The position numbers and the translations under genes are program-made. Shown in pieces: positions 15,743-25,672 of a DNA stretch of 54,952 nucleotides (within the stretch, counting starts at the first letter, position 1; each line of letters begins with the position of its first letter). The notes beneath the pieces are model-generated. The model made no database searches, was not told the DNA's origin, and was given only the letters and a program-made list of their open reading frames with translations. The stretch covers positions 1 to 54,952 of the forward strand of contig CAJUQA010000021.1 in assembly GCA_910588375.1 (NCBI GenBank). Reading direction: 5' to 3'. The DNA is from an uncultured Odoribacter sp. (GTDB taxonomy: Bacteria > Bacteroidota > Bacteroidia > Bacteroidales > Marinifilaceae).

Positions 15743-17089
15743 ATGAAGTATATTATTTTAATTGTCGTTATAATAACCATTCTCTTCTCCAAACCCTGGG
15801 AAATTATCTTCATCGGAAAAAATTTCCGGCAAACAGATTCAACCTTATTATTGACAGCCTCCGGAGCCGAACTTAAAAAAGCCAGACTTTTACCTGCCGA
15901 CGAAACGTTTTGCAATAATTTTTCTGAATTGCCCGAGACCCAAAAACTGGACCAAATCATTGAACGTTTTATGCGGAAATGGGAAATCCGGGGTGCATCC
16001 TTTGCTTTAATGAAAGACGACAAACTATTGTATGCCAAAGGATACGGATATGCGGATGCAGAACAGCAAATTCCCACAGAAACCCGTCATATTTTTCGTA
16101 TCGCTTCAATTTCCAAACTCATTACGGCCGTTGGAATCATGAAACTGACAGAAGACGGACACTTGCATTTAGATAATCCGGTGTTTGGTCCCACGGGCAT
16201 ACTCAACGATTCTATTTTCTCATCCATACGGGATCCCCGTGCCACCCAGATTACAGTAGAACATTTGTTACGGCATAAAGCCGGTTTTTCAACGGTCTAC
16301 GGAGACCCCATGTTCTGCTCCGTAGATATAGCCCGGAAAATGAATGTTCCTCCTCCCGCAGACTTAAATACAATTATCCGTTTTGTATTGTCCCGCCGGT
16401 TACGCTATACCCCCGGTACTTCTACTGCCTATTCCAATATAGGATACGGTATATTGTCAAAAGTCATTGAAAAAGTGAGCGGCACAACCTATGAAAACTA
16501 CATTCGGGAAAATATCCTTTACCCAGCCGGATGTTTTGACATGCACTTAGGACATGACCTGTATGAAGACCGTCTCGAAAACGAAGTCAAATATTACGAG
16601 ACGGCTTCCGAAGAACTGATACCGGCCTGCGACGGAAGTAAACACTTAGTTCCCAAATATTACGGGGGAAATCATATCGAAGCTCTTTCCGGAGCCGGAG
16701 CGTGGGTGGCCTCTCCCATTGAATTATTGCGTTTTCTGGCAGTCATTGACGGAGAATCCCAAATAGAAGATATTCTGAAACCGGAAACCATCGCCCAAAT
16801 GACAGCTTTCAGTTTCGATTCCCTGCCTATCGGCTGGATGCATGTTTCCTACAATGGAGATTGCTCGCGGACCGGTACGCTCTTCGGCACCAGTGCTCTT
16901 TTGAAAAAGCAACACAACGGTTACTCCTGGATTTTTATAACAAACACCAGTTCCTGGAAAGGCTCGAAATTCCCGTCCTATATCAATCAAATGATCACCC
17001 AAGCCCTGTCCACCGTGCAAGAATGGCCGGAAAGAGATCTGTTTGAACTCCAAATTTTCAATCAACACGAATATCTGGTGGAACGCTGA
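15743..17089 (+). CDS. Class C beta-lactamase-like serine hydrolase
   Basis: A 448-residue protein of the penicillin-binding/beta-lactamase class C family (AmpC, D-aminopeptidase, esterase EstB relatives). An N-terminal hydrophobic helix at 3-15 probably anchors it in the membrane, with the enzyme domain outside. Catalytic motifs are S122-I-S-K125 and Y230-S-N232. The third motif (KTG or HxG) is not obvious; RTGTLFGTSALL near 375 is the best candidate. Typical roles are cell-wall peptide or ester hydrolysis. There is no evidence for antibiotic resistance. It is followed by butyrate kinase after 109 bp. Confidence 0.85.
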   Translation: MKYIILIVVIITILFSKPWEIIFIGKNFRQTDSTLLLTASGAELKKARLLPADETFCNNFSELPETQKLDQIIERFMRKWEIRGASFALMKDDKLLYAKGYGYADAEQQIPTETRHIFRIASISKLITAVGIMKLTEDGHLHLDNPVFGPTGILNDSIFSSIRDPRATQITVEHLLRHKAGFSTVYGDPMFCSVDIARKMNVPPPADLNTIIRFVLSRRLRYTPGTSTAYSNIGYGILSKVIEKVSGTTYENYIRENILYPAGCFDMHLGHDLYEDRLENEVKYYETASEELIPACDGSKHLVPKYYGGNHIEALSGAGAWVASPIELLRFLAVIDGESQIEDILKPETIAQMTAFSFDSLPIGWMHVSYNGDCSRTGTLFGTSALLKKQHNGYSWIFITNTSSWKGSKFPSYINQMITQALSTVQEWPERDLFELQIFNQHEYLVER

Positions 17090-17198
17090 TTCCACATCTT
17101 TCCGTTTTGTAAAAAAAACACTCTTTTTCTTTGATTTTAAGTTACAATTTACAACTTTTGCAATAGAAAAAATTTATTTATAAAACTACATTACACGT

Positions 17199-18272
17199 AT
17201 GGCTTACACTATTCTTGCTATAAATCCGGGTTCCACCTCCACCAAAATAGCCTTGTTTGAAGATGAAAAACAGATATTTATAAAAACTATTCGGCATACT
17301 GCTGAAGAAATAGGCAAATTTCCGAACATCAGTTCTCAATTTACATTCCGGAAAGAACTGATATTATCTGAATTGAAACAGGCCGGCATAGAACTTTCAA
17401 AAGTGCACGCCATCGTCGGGCGGGGCGGATTGATAAAACCCATCGAATCCGGCGTATATGAAGTCAATCCGGCTATGTTACGTGATATGGAGGTACCGGT
17501 CATGGGAGAACATGCTTCCAATCTGGGCGGACTTATAGCCTATCATCTGGCCCGTGAATTGGGAGCAGAGGTAAAGGCGTTTATTGCCGATCCGGTTGTT
17601 GTTGACGAAATGTCCCCTCTTGCCCGCATTAGCGGACATCCGGAGATACCCAGAGTTTCCATTTTTCATGCACTTAACCAAAAAAGTATTGCCCGACTAC
17701 ATGCCAAATCAACAGGTAAAAAATACGAAGAACTCAATTTGATTATTGCCCATTTGGGCGGAGGAATATCGGTCAGCGCCCACAAACAAGGCAAAGTAAT
17801 TGACACCAATAACGCGCTCGATGGCGACGGCCCGTTTTCCCCGGAAAGATCCGGCGGTCTGCCGGCAGGAGCACTTGTAAAATTATGCTTCAGCGGCACA
17901 AAGAGCCCCCATGAGATAAAAAAAATGTTGTGCGGAGCCGGCGGTTTTGTCGGTTACCTACATACCAATAATACCATTGAAATCATCGAAAAAGCAGCTT
18001 CCGATCCCCAATGGAATTTACTGCTGGAAGCCATGTGTTATCAGATTGCCAAAGAGATAGGCGCGATGGCCAGTGTATTGGAAGGTCAGGTAGATGCAAT
18101 TCTGTTAACCGGTGGTATAGCTCATGCCCCGAGAGTGACCGATGCAATCGCTAAACGGGTTCAATTCATTGCTCCAGTCAAGATATATCCGGGAGAAGAC
18201 GAAATGCGGGCCTTGGCTCAAAACGGGCTGATGGTATTGAAAGGGGAACTCACGCCCAAAGTATACCGGTAA
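17199..18272 (+). CDS. buk: Butyrate kinase
   Basis: A 357-residue member of the acetate/propionate/butyrate kinase (ASKHA) family that makes ATP from butyryl-phosphate, or acts in reverse. The N-terminal phosphate loop is INPGSTSTK, with later motifs LGGGISVSAH and LTGGIAHAP. The overall pattern (GRGGL, NALDGDGPFSPERSG) is specific to butyrate kinase as opposed to acetate kinase. No phosphate butyryltransferase gene lies next to it, although ptb-buk pairs are usual in clostridia. The partner could be elsewhere, or it could be the Pta at 26926. A near-match -7 element (AACTTTTG) lies at 17153-17160. Confidence 0.94.
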   Translation: MAYTILAINPGSTSTKIALFEDEKQIFIKTIRHTAEEIGKFPNISSQFTFRKELILSELKQAGIELSKVHAIVGRGGLIKPIESGVYEVNPAMLRDMEVPVMGEHASNLGGLIAYHLARELGAEVKAFIADPVVVDEMSPLARISGHPEIPRVSIFHALNQKSIARLHAKSTGKKYEELNLIIAHLGGGISVSAHKQGKVIDTNNALDGDGPFSPERSGGLPAGALVKLCFSGTKSPHEIKKMLCGAGGFVGYLHTNNTIEIIEKAASDPQWNLLLEAMCYQIAKEIGAMASVLEGQVDAILLTGGIAHAPRVTDAIAKRVQFIAPVKIYPGEDEMRALAQNGLMVLKGELTPKVYR

Positions 18273-18281
18273 GAATCAAAC

Positions 18282-18320
18282 AACAGCAAGGTAAAAAATA
18301 ATTCACCTTGCTGTTTCTTT
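18282..18320. terminator. Bidirectional terminator between buk and the RecB-like gene
   Basis: AACAGCAAGGT (18282-18292) pairs with ACCTTGCTGTT (18305-18315) around a 12-base loop, followed by a T-rich run. The genes on either side converge. Confidence 0.8.
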
Positions 18321-18326
18321 TATCCG

Positions 18327-21300
18327 TTACACGGCTACGATTTTATTCAGACGTACATACCAAATATATCCTTTCACGTCCTTATACCCCATCTGCCTCA
18401 ATGAAGTACGATAAAACTGCACCTGTTTCAGATATTTATTCTCTTCTGTCCGTCCGAACTTATAATCAATGACGATTGCCTGCTTATCCTGTATAATTAC
18501 CCGGTCAGGACGCACTTTGGAACCGAACCGAAGCAATATGTCCCGCTCATTGATTACCTTATATTTCCGGTCAAACCATTCAGAACACACCGGTTGTGCC
18601 AGATAAGCCCGTACCTTCTCGCAATATTCCTCTTTCCCGCGTTTCGTAATCATACCCGATAAATAGACATTCCGCACAGCCTGTTCCACATCATCCGCAT
18701 ATTCTATCGACTTAAAAATCTCATGTAACAGTTTCCCTTCATCCACAGCCGAAAGAGTCTCTCCCTCTCCGGCATAATCCCTGTATTTAAACTTTACGGA
18801 AATGCGGTCTTCCGGATTATAAACCGGATAATAATCCAGAGAAAAAACAGCCTTCTGTTCTTCCGGATAAGAATATACCTCCTTTTCACCATATGAAACA
18901 TTCATTAACTCATCCGGCGAAAACATACAATTCCCCTCCTCTTTCAGTCTTCGAAGTATCTCATACATAAAAGCTCCCATATCAGAGAAAGAAATACTTC
19001 CGTCCCGGTTGATCTTAGGCGTATACGGACGTATATACATCTCCTTTCGGGCACGGGTCAACGCTACATAGAGTAAATTCAGATTATCCACATAAGCCTT
19101 GAGGTGTTCGTCATAATAATCCTCCTCAAAAATAGTATCCGCCAATCGGGCAGAATAGTTCAGAGGAACATAGTCCAATTCACTGAATTTTCCCTCTCCC
19201 GTCTTACACCAGATTCTGCGAACCGGGCGTACGCTATCCAATTCCCAATTACAGAAAGGTAAAATTACGTATTCGAATTCCAATCCCTTGGACTTGTGAA
19301 TGGTCAAAATCCGAACGGCATCCACATTTTCCGATGTAGAAAGCACCCGTTTGGATTGTTCTTTTTCCCACCATTCCAAAAAAAGATGAATATTGTTGGT
19401 ATTCGCTGCCTCATACTCAAAAATAACATCCTGAAAAGCTATCAAATAAGGCACTTCCTCTTTCTTTCCTGTCAAACCGAAACGGTCAATAATAGCTTCC
19501 ACCGTTTCAAACAGGGAATAAGACATAATCTTACCCGTATTCACAGCAAAATCCGCATTCAGGAATCCAAACAAATCCTTCTCTTCAATTGCATTGAAAA
19601 TTTCATCTTCGGTAACAGATACACATTCTTTAATAAATGTGTAATACAGATATAATACCCCGGCTTTATTCACTAAATCATACGGTTCAATAATGTAGCG
19701 CAATACTGCCGTGATGAATTTCACAAAAGGGGATGACCACACATACAGAGAATCATTGGAAATAAAAGGGATTTCCCGGTCTGCCCTTTTATTATATTCC
19801 ATCAGATAATTAGCAACGAAAGCACCTTCTTTTCCACTACGCACCAAAATGACAATATCCCCGCTCCGACCACCTCGTTCCGTTATTGCCCGAATATCTT
19901 CAACAACCGTCTCCATAACACATTCCGGCGCTCCCTCTTCTTTCTTCAACGGTCCGAAATGAATATCGACATAGCCTTTGGCTGACGACTTTATTATCTG
20001 TTCAATACTGGCATAAGCCTTCTCTATAGCCCCCGACCAACGATTATTCTCTCCAACCGCTCCATCAAACAATGCCTTTAAAAATTCTGCCGCTTTTCTG
20101 AAAAACAAATTATTAAAACCGACAATTTCCGGCGCACTCCGCCAATTATTTTCCAAAACCACCTCATTCGTACCAAATTGACGGAATTCAGATTCCACGC
20201 CCTCCGCCAACAAAGACCAATCACCATTTCTCCATCGATAAATGCTTTGCTTCACATCCCCTACAATCATGGCTTCATTCCCTTCGGACAAAGAGTTCAC
20301 GACTAAAGGACGGAAATTTCCCCATTGCATTGAAGAAGTATCCTGAAATTCATCTATCATCAAATGTTTATAGTAATTCCCGACTTTCTCATACAAAAAA
20401 GAAGTATCGTTACCGGCAATCAGAATATTCAGGATATGAGTCGTATCGCTCAGAAGCATCACCCCCTTTTCGTCACAATACGCTCTTACTTCTTTATACA
20501 AGTCACTCAAAATACCCAATTGATAAAGATTTTCCGCAATCTGCCGGGCTGAAAGGTAATAGCGGCATTTATTCTCATAAATATCAACACACTTTTTCAA
20601 CTTCTCGTTCAGAAACGGATAAATAGCCTCTATTTTTTGCTTTACACTTCCGTCGCTGTCCTTGGCTATCCAATAATCCAGCTGGCCTACCGCCTCCTTC
20701 ACCGTCTTTGTAATCTCGTCAAATTTCCAGTTCTTTATCTTATAGAAATGTGCGGCACATCCTGCTTTATTCCCTCTGAAATCCCTCAATTCCAATCCTG
20801 CCCCCTCTATCAATTCAATGGCTTCCCGGCTAAGACAGGTAAGTTCCTCTTCATATTCCCGAATAATTGTTTGCAAAAACGAACCGTAACTTTTTAAAAA
20901 CTCCTTATCCCCGAACTTTCCCAACACCACCGAATCAAAAAGCAGATAGTTTTCCCGAAACAATTCTTCTCCCAAATCAGTAATCCTGGATTTTATACTC
21001 CATGACTTCCCTTCATCCACCTTCGCATCCATCAGATCGGCAATCCAGGTTCTCAGCGAAGCGTTATGTTTTACCTCCTCCATCACTTTATCCACCGCTT
21101 TCATAAGGACATAATCACTATCCAACTCCACATTATAGCCCGGAAAAATCCCCAATTCTTTCGTAAACGATTTCACTATACGCTGAAAAAAGCGGTCAAT
21201 GGTCGTCACGGAAATCCTGCCGTAATCATGCAGCAACAACGTCCGCAGCATCTTTGCCCGATTACACAGTTCATCATCCGAGAAACCGAACTTTTCTTTC

Positions 21301-21518
21301 AAACCGGGAGCATAGCCGCTTGGACGCCCCTCTGCCATACAATGCAGTTCATTAATAATGCGTGATTTCATTTCTTCTGTCGCCTTATTGGTAAAAGTGA
21401 CAGCCAGAATATTCCTGTATTCTGTTGGAAGGGCAAAAATAATTTTAAAATATTCCATCGTCAGGGCAAACGTCTTGCCGGCTCCTGCCGATGCCTTATA
21501 AATATTCAGCTCAGACAT
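18327..21518 (-). CDS. UvrD/RecB-family helicase-nuclease (AddA/RecB-like)
   Basis: A 1063-residue protein for processing DNA double-strand breaks. Superfamily 1 helicase motifs are Walker A at 10-16 (SAGAGKT), TFTNKATEEM, motif II IDEFQDTSSMQ, VGDVKQSIYRWR, NNWRS, motif V TIHKSKGLEFEYV and motif VI YVALTRAR. The C-terminus carries a RecB-type nuclease core, RPDRVI and IDYKFG, matching the D-x(n)-D-Y-K signature. It therefore resembles AddA or RecB. The gene usually next to it (AddB-like nuclease) is not in this window. It may act with a distant partner or alone. Confidence 0.88.
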   Translation of the reverse strand: MSELNIYKASAGAGKTFALTMEYFKIIFALPTEYRNILAVTFTNKATEEMKSRIINELHCMAEGRPSGYAPGLKEKFGFSDDELCNRAKMLRTLLLHDYGRISVTTIDRFFQRIVKSFTKELGIFPGYNVELDSDYVLMKAVDKVMEEVKHNASLRTWIADLMDAKVDEGKSWSIKSRITDLGEELFRENYLLFDSVVLGKFGDKEFLKSYGSFLQTIIREYEEELTCLSREAIELIEGAGLELRDFRGNKAGCAAHFYKIKNWKFDEITKTVKEAVGQLDYWIAKDSDGSVKQKIEAIYPFLNEKLKKCVDIYENKCRYYLSARQIAENLYQLGILSDLYKEVRAYCDEKGVMLLSDTTHILNILIAGNDTSFLYEKVGNYYKHLMIDEFQDTSSMQWGNFRPLVVNSLSEGNEAMIVGDVKQSIYRWRNGDWSLLAEGVESEFRQFGTNEVVLENNWRSAPEIVGFNNLFFRKAAEFLKALFDGAVGENNRWSGAIEKAYASIEQIIKSSAKGYVDIHFGPLKKEEGAPECVMETVVEDIRAITERGGRSGDIVILVRSGKEGAFVANYLMEYNKRADREIPFISNDSLYVWSSPFVKFITAVLRYIIEPYDLVNKAGVLYLYYTFIKECVSVTEDEIFNAIEEKDLFGFLNADFAVNTGKIMSYSLFETVEAIIDRFGLTGKKEEVPYLIAFQDVIFEYEAANTNNIHLFLEWWEKEQSKRVLSTSENVDAVRILTIHKSKGLEFEYVILPFCNWELDSVRPVRRIWCKTGEGKFSELDYVPLNYSARLADTIFEEDYYDEHLKAYVDNLNLLYVALTRARKEMYIRPYTPKINRDGSISFSDMGAFMYEILRRLKEEGNCMFSPDELMNVSYGEKEVYSYPEEQKAVFSLDYYPVYNPEDRISVKFKYRDYAGEGETLSAVDEGKLLHEIFKSIEYADDVEQAVRNVYLSGMITKRGKEEYCEKVRAYLAQPVCSEWFDRKYKVINERDILLRFGSKVRPDRVIIQDKQAIVIDYKFGRTEENKYLKQVQFYRTSLRQMGYKDVKGYIWYVRLNKIVAV

Positions 21519-21567
21519 AACAATTTGGCGGATAAATCAAAGAATAAATTTCCGTACTCAACTCCAA

Positions 21568-22527
21568 TTACATTTGCTTTTCAAGCAAAACCGTATCCTT
21601 TATTCTCTTTACAATAATTTCCATGTACATTTTCAGATAATCTGTATCTGTATTGTCCAAGCCTTTTTCCTCTGCAACCTCCATTCCTTTCTGCAACATC
21701 TGTCCGGCCAAGGAAAAATCCCCCTCCATTTCATACAGCCAAGCCAGATTCAAATACCCCCGTACGGCTTGCCGGGGAGTCAGGCGGGTTGCCGCGTCCC
21801 ATAATTGCACGGCTTGTTCCCGGGCATTATGTTGAAAAAAAACATCCCCCATTTTCAATACCCTGCCTCCATTATATATCCGTCTTTCTACAGTCTGCCA
21901 ACACGGTTTCAGACGACACGCATACTCAGCTCCCAGCTCCCCCGTTACTCCTTTCATATAATCCGTAAGATCATATCCATTCACCAAAGCCTCCTGCAAA
22001 TCATTCTCATAAAAAACAGAATCCAAAACATTCCCCCGGCTACAACTATACAGGCGTAACAACAAATCACATTTTACATGTTTCTCTGAAGCATCAATCC
22101 GATACCCCATTTTCTCCAAGGCTACAATGTAATCCACTCCGAAATGCTGCCCTATCATCACAAGTGATTTCGCGACCAGCGGAACCGGGAATTCTTGATC
22201 CGGTACATATCTTTTATCCCTTCCGGCCATAAATGGAAGAGAATCTGTTTCACTTTCACCCAACGCCGCCTGTAAAGCTGAATAAAACCCATAAGCCAAC
22301 TCGTCCGAAGAAATCCCGGAATAATGGTTTAATACAAAAGAAGAATCGCACAACGGACGAATATTTCGATCCCAGAATCCGATTTTTTTATTTTTTTCGA
22401 GCGTCACATCAGCCGGTTCCAATACATCTATCTGAACCACTCTGTATCCGGCACACGATGTACATAACAATGCAGTAAACAGCCATCCATATAAGATCAG
22501 CTGACATAATATTTTAACAACCCCCAT
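21568..22527 (-). CDS. DUF6340-like lipoprotein with TPR-like C-terminus
   Basis: A 319-residue predicted lipoprotein. The signal ends in a LCTSC lipobox near residue 25. The middle segment starting YRVVQIDVLEPADVTL resembles Bacteroidetes DUF6340 proteins, and the C-terminal 100 residues are helical with repeats like tetratricopeptides (AVRGYLNLAWLYEMEGDF). Three in-frame ATGs exist (22566, 22536, 22527); the last gives the best signal peptide. Any of them overlaps the upstream VWA-like gene, here by 31 bp, which implies coupled translation. The function is unknown. Confidence 0.75.
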   Translation of the reverse strand: MGVVKILCQLILYGWLFTALLCTSCAGYRVVQIDVLEPADVTLEKNKKIGFWDRNIRPLCDSSFVLNHYSGISSDELAYGFYSALQAALGESETDSLPFMAGRDKRYVPDQEFPVPLVAKSLVMIGQHFGVDYIVALEKMGYRIDASEKHVKCDLLLRLYSCSRGNVLDSVFYENDLQEALVNGYDLTDYMKGVTGELGAEYACRLKPCWQTVERRIYNGGRVLKMGDVFFQHNAREQAVQLWDAATRLTPRQAVRGYLNLAWLYEMEGDFSLAGQMLQKGMEVAEEKGLDNTDTDYLKMYMEIIVKRIKDTVLLEKQM

Positions 22528-24557
22528 TCCAAACATAATAAGACCAGTAAAAGAATCCCTGCCCATTTCAACTCCCCTAAATCGATATACTTCATTTCTG
22601 TTTTATACACCGGCACAAAACGCCCTTCCTCTGCAATACGAATAATAATTTCATCCATATCGGAATAAAAACGACATATTCCTCCCGAATGCTCCGCAAT
22701 TTCTTCCATCAATCGCACATCGGCAACCACATCGTTTATTTCAGGATTTTGTGTTTGTACATAAAAGACACCCTTTTTCCCGAACTTCTCGCCCTTCAAA
22801 TCCACAGACAACGCATAGCGATATTCTCCGGCAGGCAAATTGCCCAAATTTATACGATACTTCTCACCATTTCTGTTCAGAAGATAACTAAATTCCTTTT
22901 CTCCATATTGCAAATTCAGACGAACATCCGGAGTATTCACTAATTCATAACTTTCATTATAAAGCTCCACATTCACTATTGCATCTTCCGTCTCATCATA
23001 CAAAGCTTTTATATCGTGAACCAATCGGTCATTACTTCTATGCGAAATCAGATAATTGACAGTCTTATGAATCCAAGTATTAAATAATTCATGATTTCCA
23101 TTTTCTTTGTAGGAAAACAAACGCCATTTCCATAATCCTTCTCCCCAGAAATAAGCCTGTTTCGCCTGACTGTTGTCATAAAAACTCATTATTCCGTTTT
23201 CAGTCACTGTATTCTTTATCTTCTGCAAGAACAGATTTTTTCCAGCCTGGGTATTAATCTGTCCGAAAGGCACAATTAAAGGAGGATACTCAGCAAATCC
23301 CGCTGACTCCTGTTCGGTAAACTCAAAATAAGGAAAACTACGGTTGTATGCCGGAGAAGCATATTCATTCATATTCGAATTAACCGACACATTATACGCT
23401 TTCCCATAACGGGACCAATCCATGATACTTTGCCGGTTTGTCAAAACATACCATATTGCAATCTGCCTTTGGGCAGCCATCTTCACAAGCTTTTGATAAT
23501 TCATATCTTCCGGACGGGGATTGTGTAAAATAAACAGATTACACTGTAAGTCGGATGGATCATGTGAAAAATCATACGCCGTACATTTATAAATACCGGC
23601 AGCATTGACAGCTTCCGTAATGGCCGCAATATCCGGATGCGGCGCTGAATAATAAATGACTATCTTCCCCGAATTATCCAAAATATTTACGTATATCGCC
23701 ACCCGATTATTTTCCCGATTTTTCTCCTCAAAATCAGTTTCCAGCTCTACGGTATACCGCACTACTCCTTTTTGTTTCGCCTCTACAGAAAAAACAACTT
23801 CTTGCAAATAATTATCTCTGTCGACCGTCAATTCCCGACTATCAATGTTTTTCCCGTTTTCTTTCAACACACATTTCAATGTTTTCCCTTTGTGTCCCAA
23901 GGCAGCCACTTCCACCTTTAGTGGAAAAAGAGTATGCAGAAAATTGAATTTGTCGCAAATCACTTCCTGAATATACACGTCCGAAACCTCCGTCGTATCT
24001 CCCAGCACTACCGTATAAACGGGATAAGCATGAATCCCGTAACGAGGATTCATACCGCTATTATATTTTCCGTCACTCATCAACAACACACCTTCCGGTT
24101 TTCGAGTGACATAATGATTATCTATATAATCAAACAATCCGCTTAAATTCGTATAGTGTTCTGAGAACGTCAGTTCATCACTTTTCTGAACATTTTTCCC
24201 GAAAGTCAGCCATTCCAGCGTAAACCTATCCTGCAAGGAAGCCAACTTTTCCCTTAAAGATGCACTGTATCCGTTCCGGAAATACAAAGAATCCTTACCA
24301 TTCAACAATGAAGCTGAATTATCCTGTGCGATAATCAACAACGGTTTCTCTTTTACTGTCCGAACCAACTGCAAAGCAGGTTTCAATAGTAAAAAAAGTA
24401 AAAAAAACAGGATTAAAAAACGCAGGAAAGAAATGAAAAAGTTTATACCGAAAGGAACATCCGGCAATTTGGAGATTTTTTTAAACTTAAATCTTGCAAC
24501 CCAGGCCGATACAACAGCTATCGGAATAATCCACCATAAAGAGTATTCAAATATCAC
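22497..24557 (-). CDS. Membrane protein with von Willebrand A-like region (BatA-related)
   Basis: A 686-residue inner membrane protein. Transmembrane helices lie at about 8-22 and 41-63, and a last one lies near 663-685. A soluble region between them starts with LLIIAQDNSASLL, which resembles the metal-binding DxSxS start of VWA domains, here D-N-S-A-S. The domain layout recalls Bat-type and other aerotolerance-like proteins. Family function is poorly known, often linked to envelope stability and stress. The start is GTG at 24557, since no ATG fits. It lies 74 bp after fabG and overlaps the DUF6340-like gene. Confidence 0.7.
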   Translation of the reverse strand: MIFEYSLWWIIPIAVVSAWVARFKFKKISKLPDVPFGINFFISFLRFLILFFLLFLLLKPALQLVRTVKEKPLLIIAQDNSASLLNGKDSLYFRNGYSASLREKLASLQDRFTLEWLTFGKNVQKSDELTFSEHYTNLSGLFDYIDNHYVTRKPEGVLLMSDGKYNSGMNPRYGIHAYPVYTVVLGDTTEVSDVYIQEVICDKFNFLHTLFPLKVEVAALGHKGKTLKCVLKENGKNIDSRELTVDRDNYLQEVVFSVEAKQKGVVRYTVELETDFEEKNRENNRVAIYVNILDNSGKIVIYYSAPHPDIAAITEAVNAAGIYKCTAYDFSHDPSDLQCNLFILHNPRPEDMNYQKLVKMAAQRQIAIWYVLTNRQSIMDWSRYGKAYNVSVNSNMNEYASPAYNRSFPYFEFTEQESAGFAEYPPLIVPFGQINTQAGKNLFLQKIKNTVTENGIMSFYDNSQAKQAYFWGEGLWKWRLFSYKENGNHELFNTWIHKTVNYLISHRSNDRLVHDIKALYDETEDAIVNVELYNESYELVNTPDVRLNLQYGEKEFSYLLNRNGEKYRINLGNLPAGEYRYALSVDLKGEKFGKKGVFYVQTQNPEINDVVADVRLMEEIAEHSGGICRFYSDMDEIIIRIAEEGRFVPVYKTEMKYIDLGELKWAGILLLVLLCLEWGLLKYYVS

Positions 24558-24631
24558 TTGAATTGAGTTTAAATTTCAAATTGCAGATTCCGCCCTGTAA
24601 AACAAGAGCGGAACCTACAACTCGAAACAGA

Positions 24632-25378
24632 TTACATATTCATTCCACCACAGACATGAATCACCTGTCCCGTAACATATCTGGATAAATCAGAAGCTAA
24701 GAACAGACACACATCTGCAATATCTTCGGGCGTACCTCCCCGGCGAAGCGGGATTTTTGCAGCCCATTCTTTTCTTACTTCTTCCGGCAACTGGGCAGTC
24801 ATATCAGTAATGATAAATCCCGGAGCCACGGCATTAGCCCGAATATTACGGGAACCCAGTTCTTTAGCCACACTCTTCGTAAAACCGATAATTCCGGCTT
24901 TTGAAGCAGAATAATTGGCCTGTCCCGCATTTCCACTGACACCAACCACAGAACTCATACTGATAATAGAACCACTCTTTTGTTTCAACATAACGGCAGA
25001 AACAGCTTTCGTAAAATTGAAGACTGATTTCAAATTGACACTTATCACTGCATCCCACTGTTCTTCCGTCATTCTCATCAATAACGTATCCTTCGTGATA
25101 CCAGCATTATTCACTAAAATATCAATTCTTCCGAAATCTTTGGCCACTTCTTCCACTGTTGCCGTTGTTGCAGCAAAATCAGCCGCATTGGAAGCATACA
25201 TCTTTGCTTTCACGCCACATGCTGCAATCTCTTTCTCTGTAGCTTGTGCTATCTCATCATATCGTAAATCCGTAAAAGCAATGTTTGCTCCTTGATTAGC
25301 AAAAGCTAACGCTACCGCCTTGCCGATTCCTCTGGAGGCACCGGTGATCAGTGCGGTTTTTCCTTCTAATAATTTCAT
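24632..25378 (-). CDS. fabG: 3-oxoacyl-ACP reductase
   Basis: A 248-residue short-chain dehydrogenase that uses NADPH to reduce 3-oxoacyl-ACP in the fatty acid elongation cycle. The cofactor loop is TGASRGIG (13-20), followed by NNAG at 90-93. The catalytic tetrad is N114, S143, Y156 and K160. The C-terminus ends with GQVIHVCGGMNM, typical of FabG. It is transcribed away from the actin-like gene. A leader of about 65 bases contains a hairpin, and the enoyl reductase gene fabI lies 11 kb away. Confidence 0.93.
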   Translation of the reverse strand: MKLLEGKTALITGASRGIGKAVALAFANQGANIAFTDLRYDEIAQATEKEIAACGVKAKMYASNAADFAATTATVEEVAKDFGRIDILVNNAGITKDTLLMRMTEEQWDAVISVNLKSVFNFTKAVSAVMLKQKSGSIISMSSVVGVSGNAGQANYSASKAGIIGFTKSVAKELGSRNIRANAVAPGFIITDMTAQLPEEVRKEWAAKIPLRRGGTPEDIADVCLFLASDLSRYVTGQVIHVCGGMNM

Positions 25379-25450
25379 AATTACAGTTTTATTTAAACCT
25401 GATTGTTAAACTTTAAACCGGAAATTCCGGTTTTCCTTTGTTTCAGAAGC

Positions 25451-25458
25451 CAAAGATA
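25451..25458 (-). promoter_or_regulatory. -7 element of fabG
   Basis: The minus strand reads TATCTTTG, matching TAnnTTTG. It predicts a fabG leader of about 65 bases that includes the hairpin at 25416-25434. Confidence 0.6.
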
Positions 25459-25664
25459 AAGAAACAAATTGAAATTAAAAATCACTATCCCCACCGAACT
25501 CTATTAAGCAAAACATGACAACAAACGCATAACACTATATATTATAAAATATTGCGACTTCAATTCAATATGGAAAAACAAGCCAAACAGCCTTAAAAAA
25601 CAGTCTCTTTCCCGATTTTTTATATTTTTGAGATAAAACACAATAATTTTATCAATTTTTTATC

Positions 25665-25672
25665 TAAATTTG
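25665..25672 (+). promoter_or_regulatory. -7 element of the actin-like gene
   Basis: TAAATTTG matches TAnnTTTG and places a transcript start about 43 bases before the ATG at 25722. It shows that the gene has its own promoter. Confidence 0.6.
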
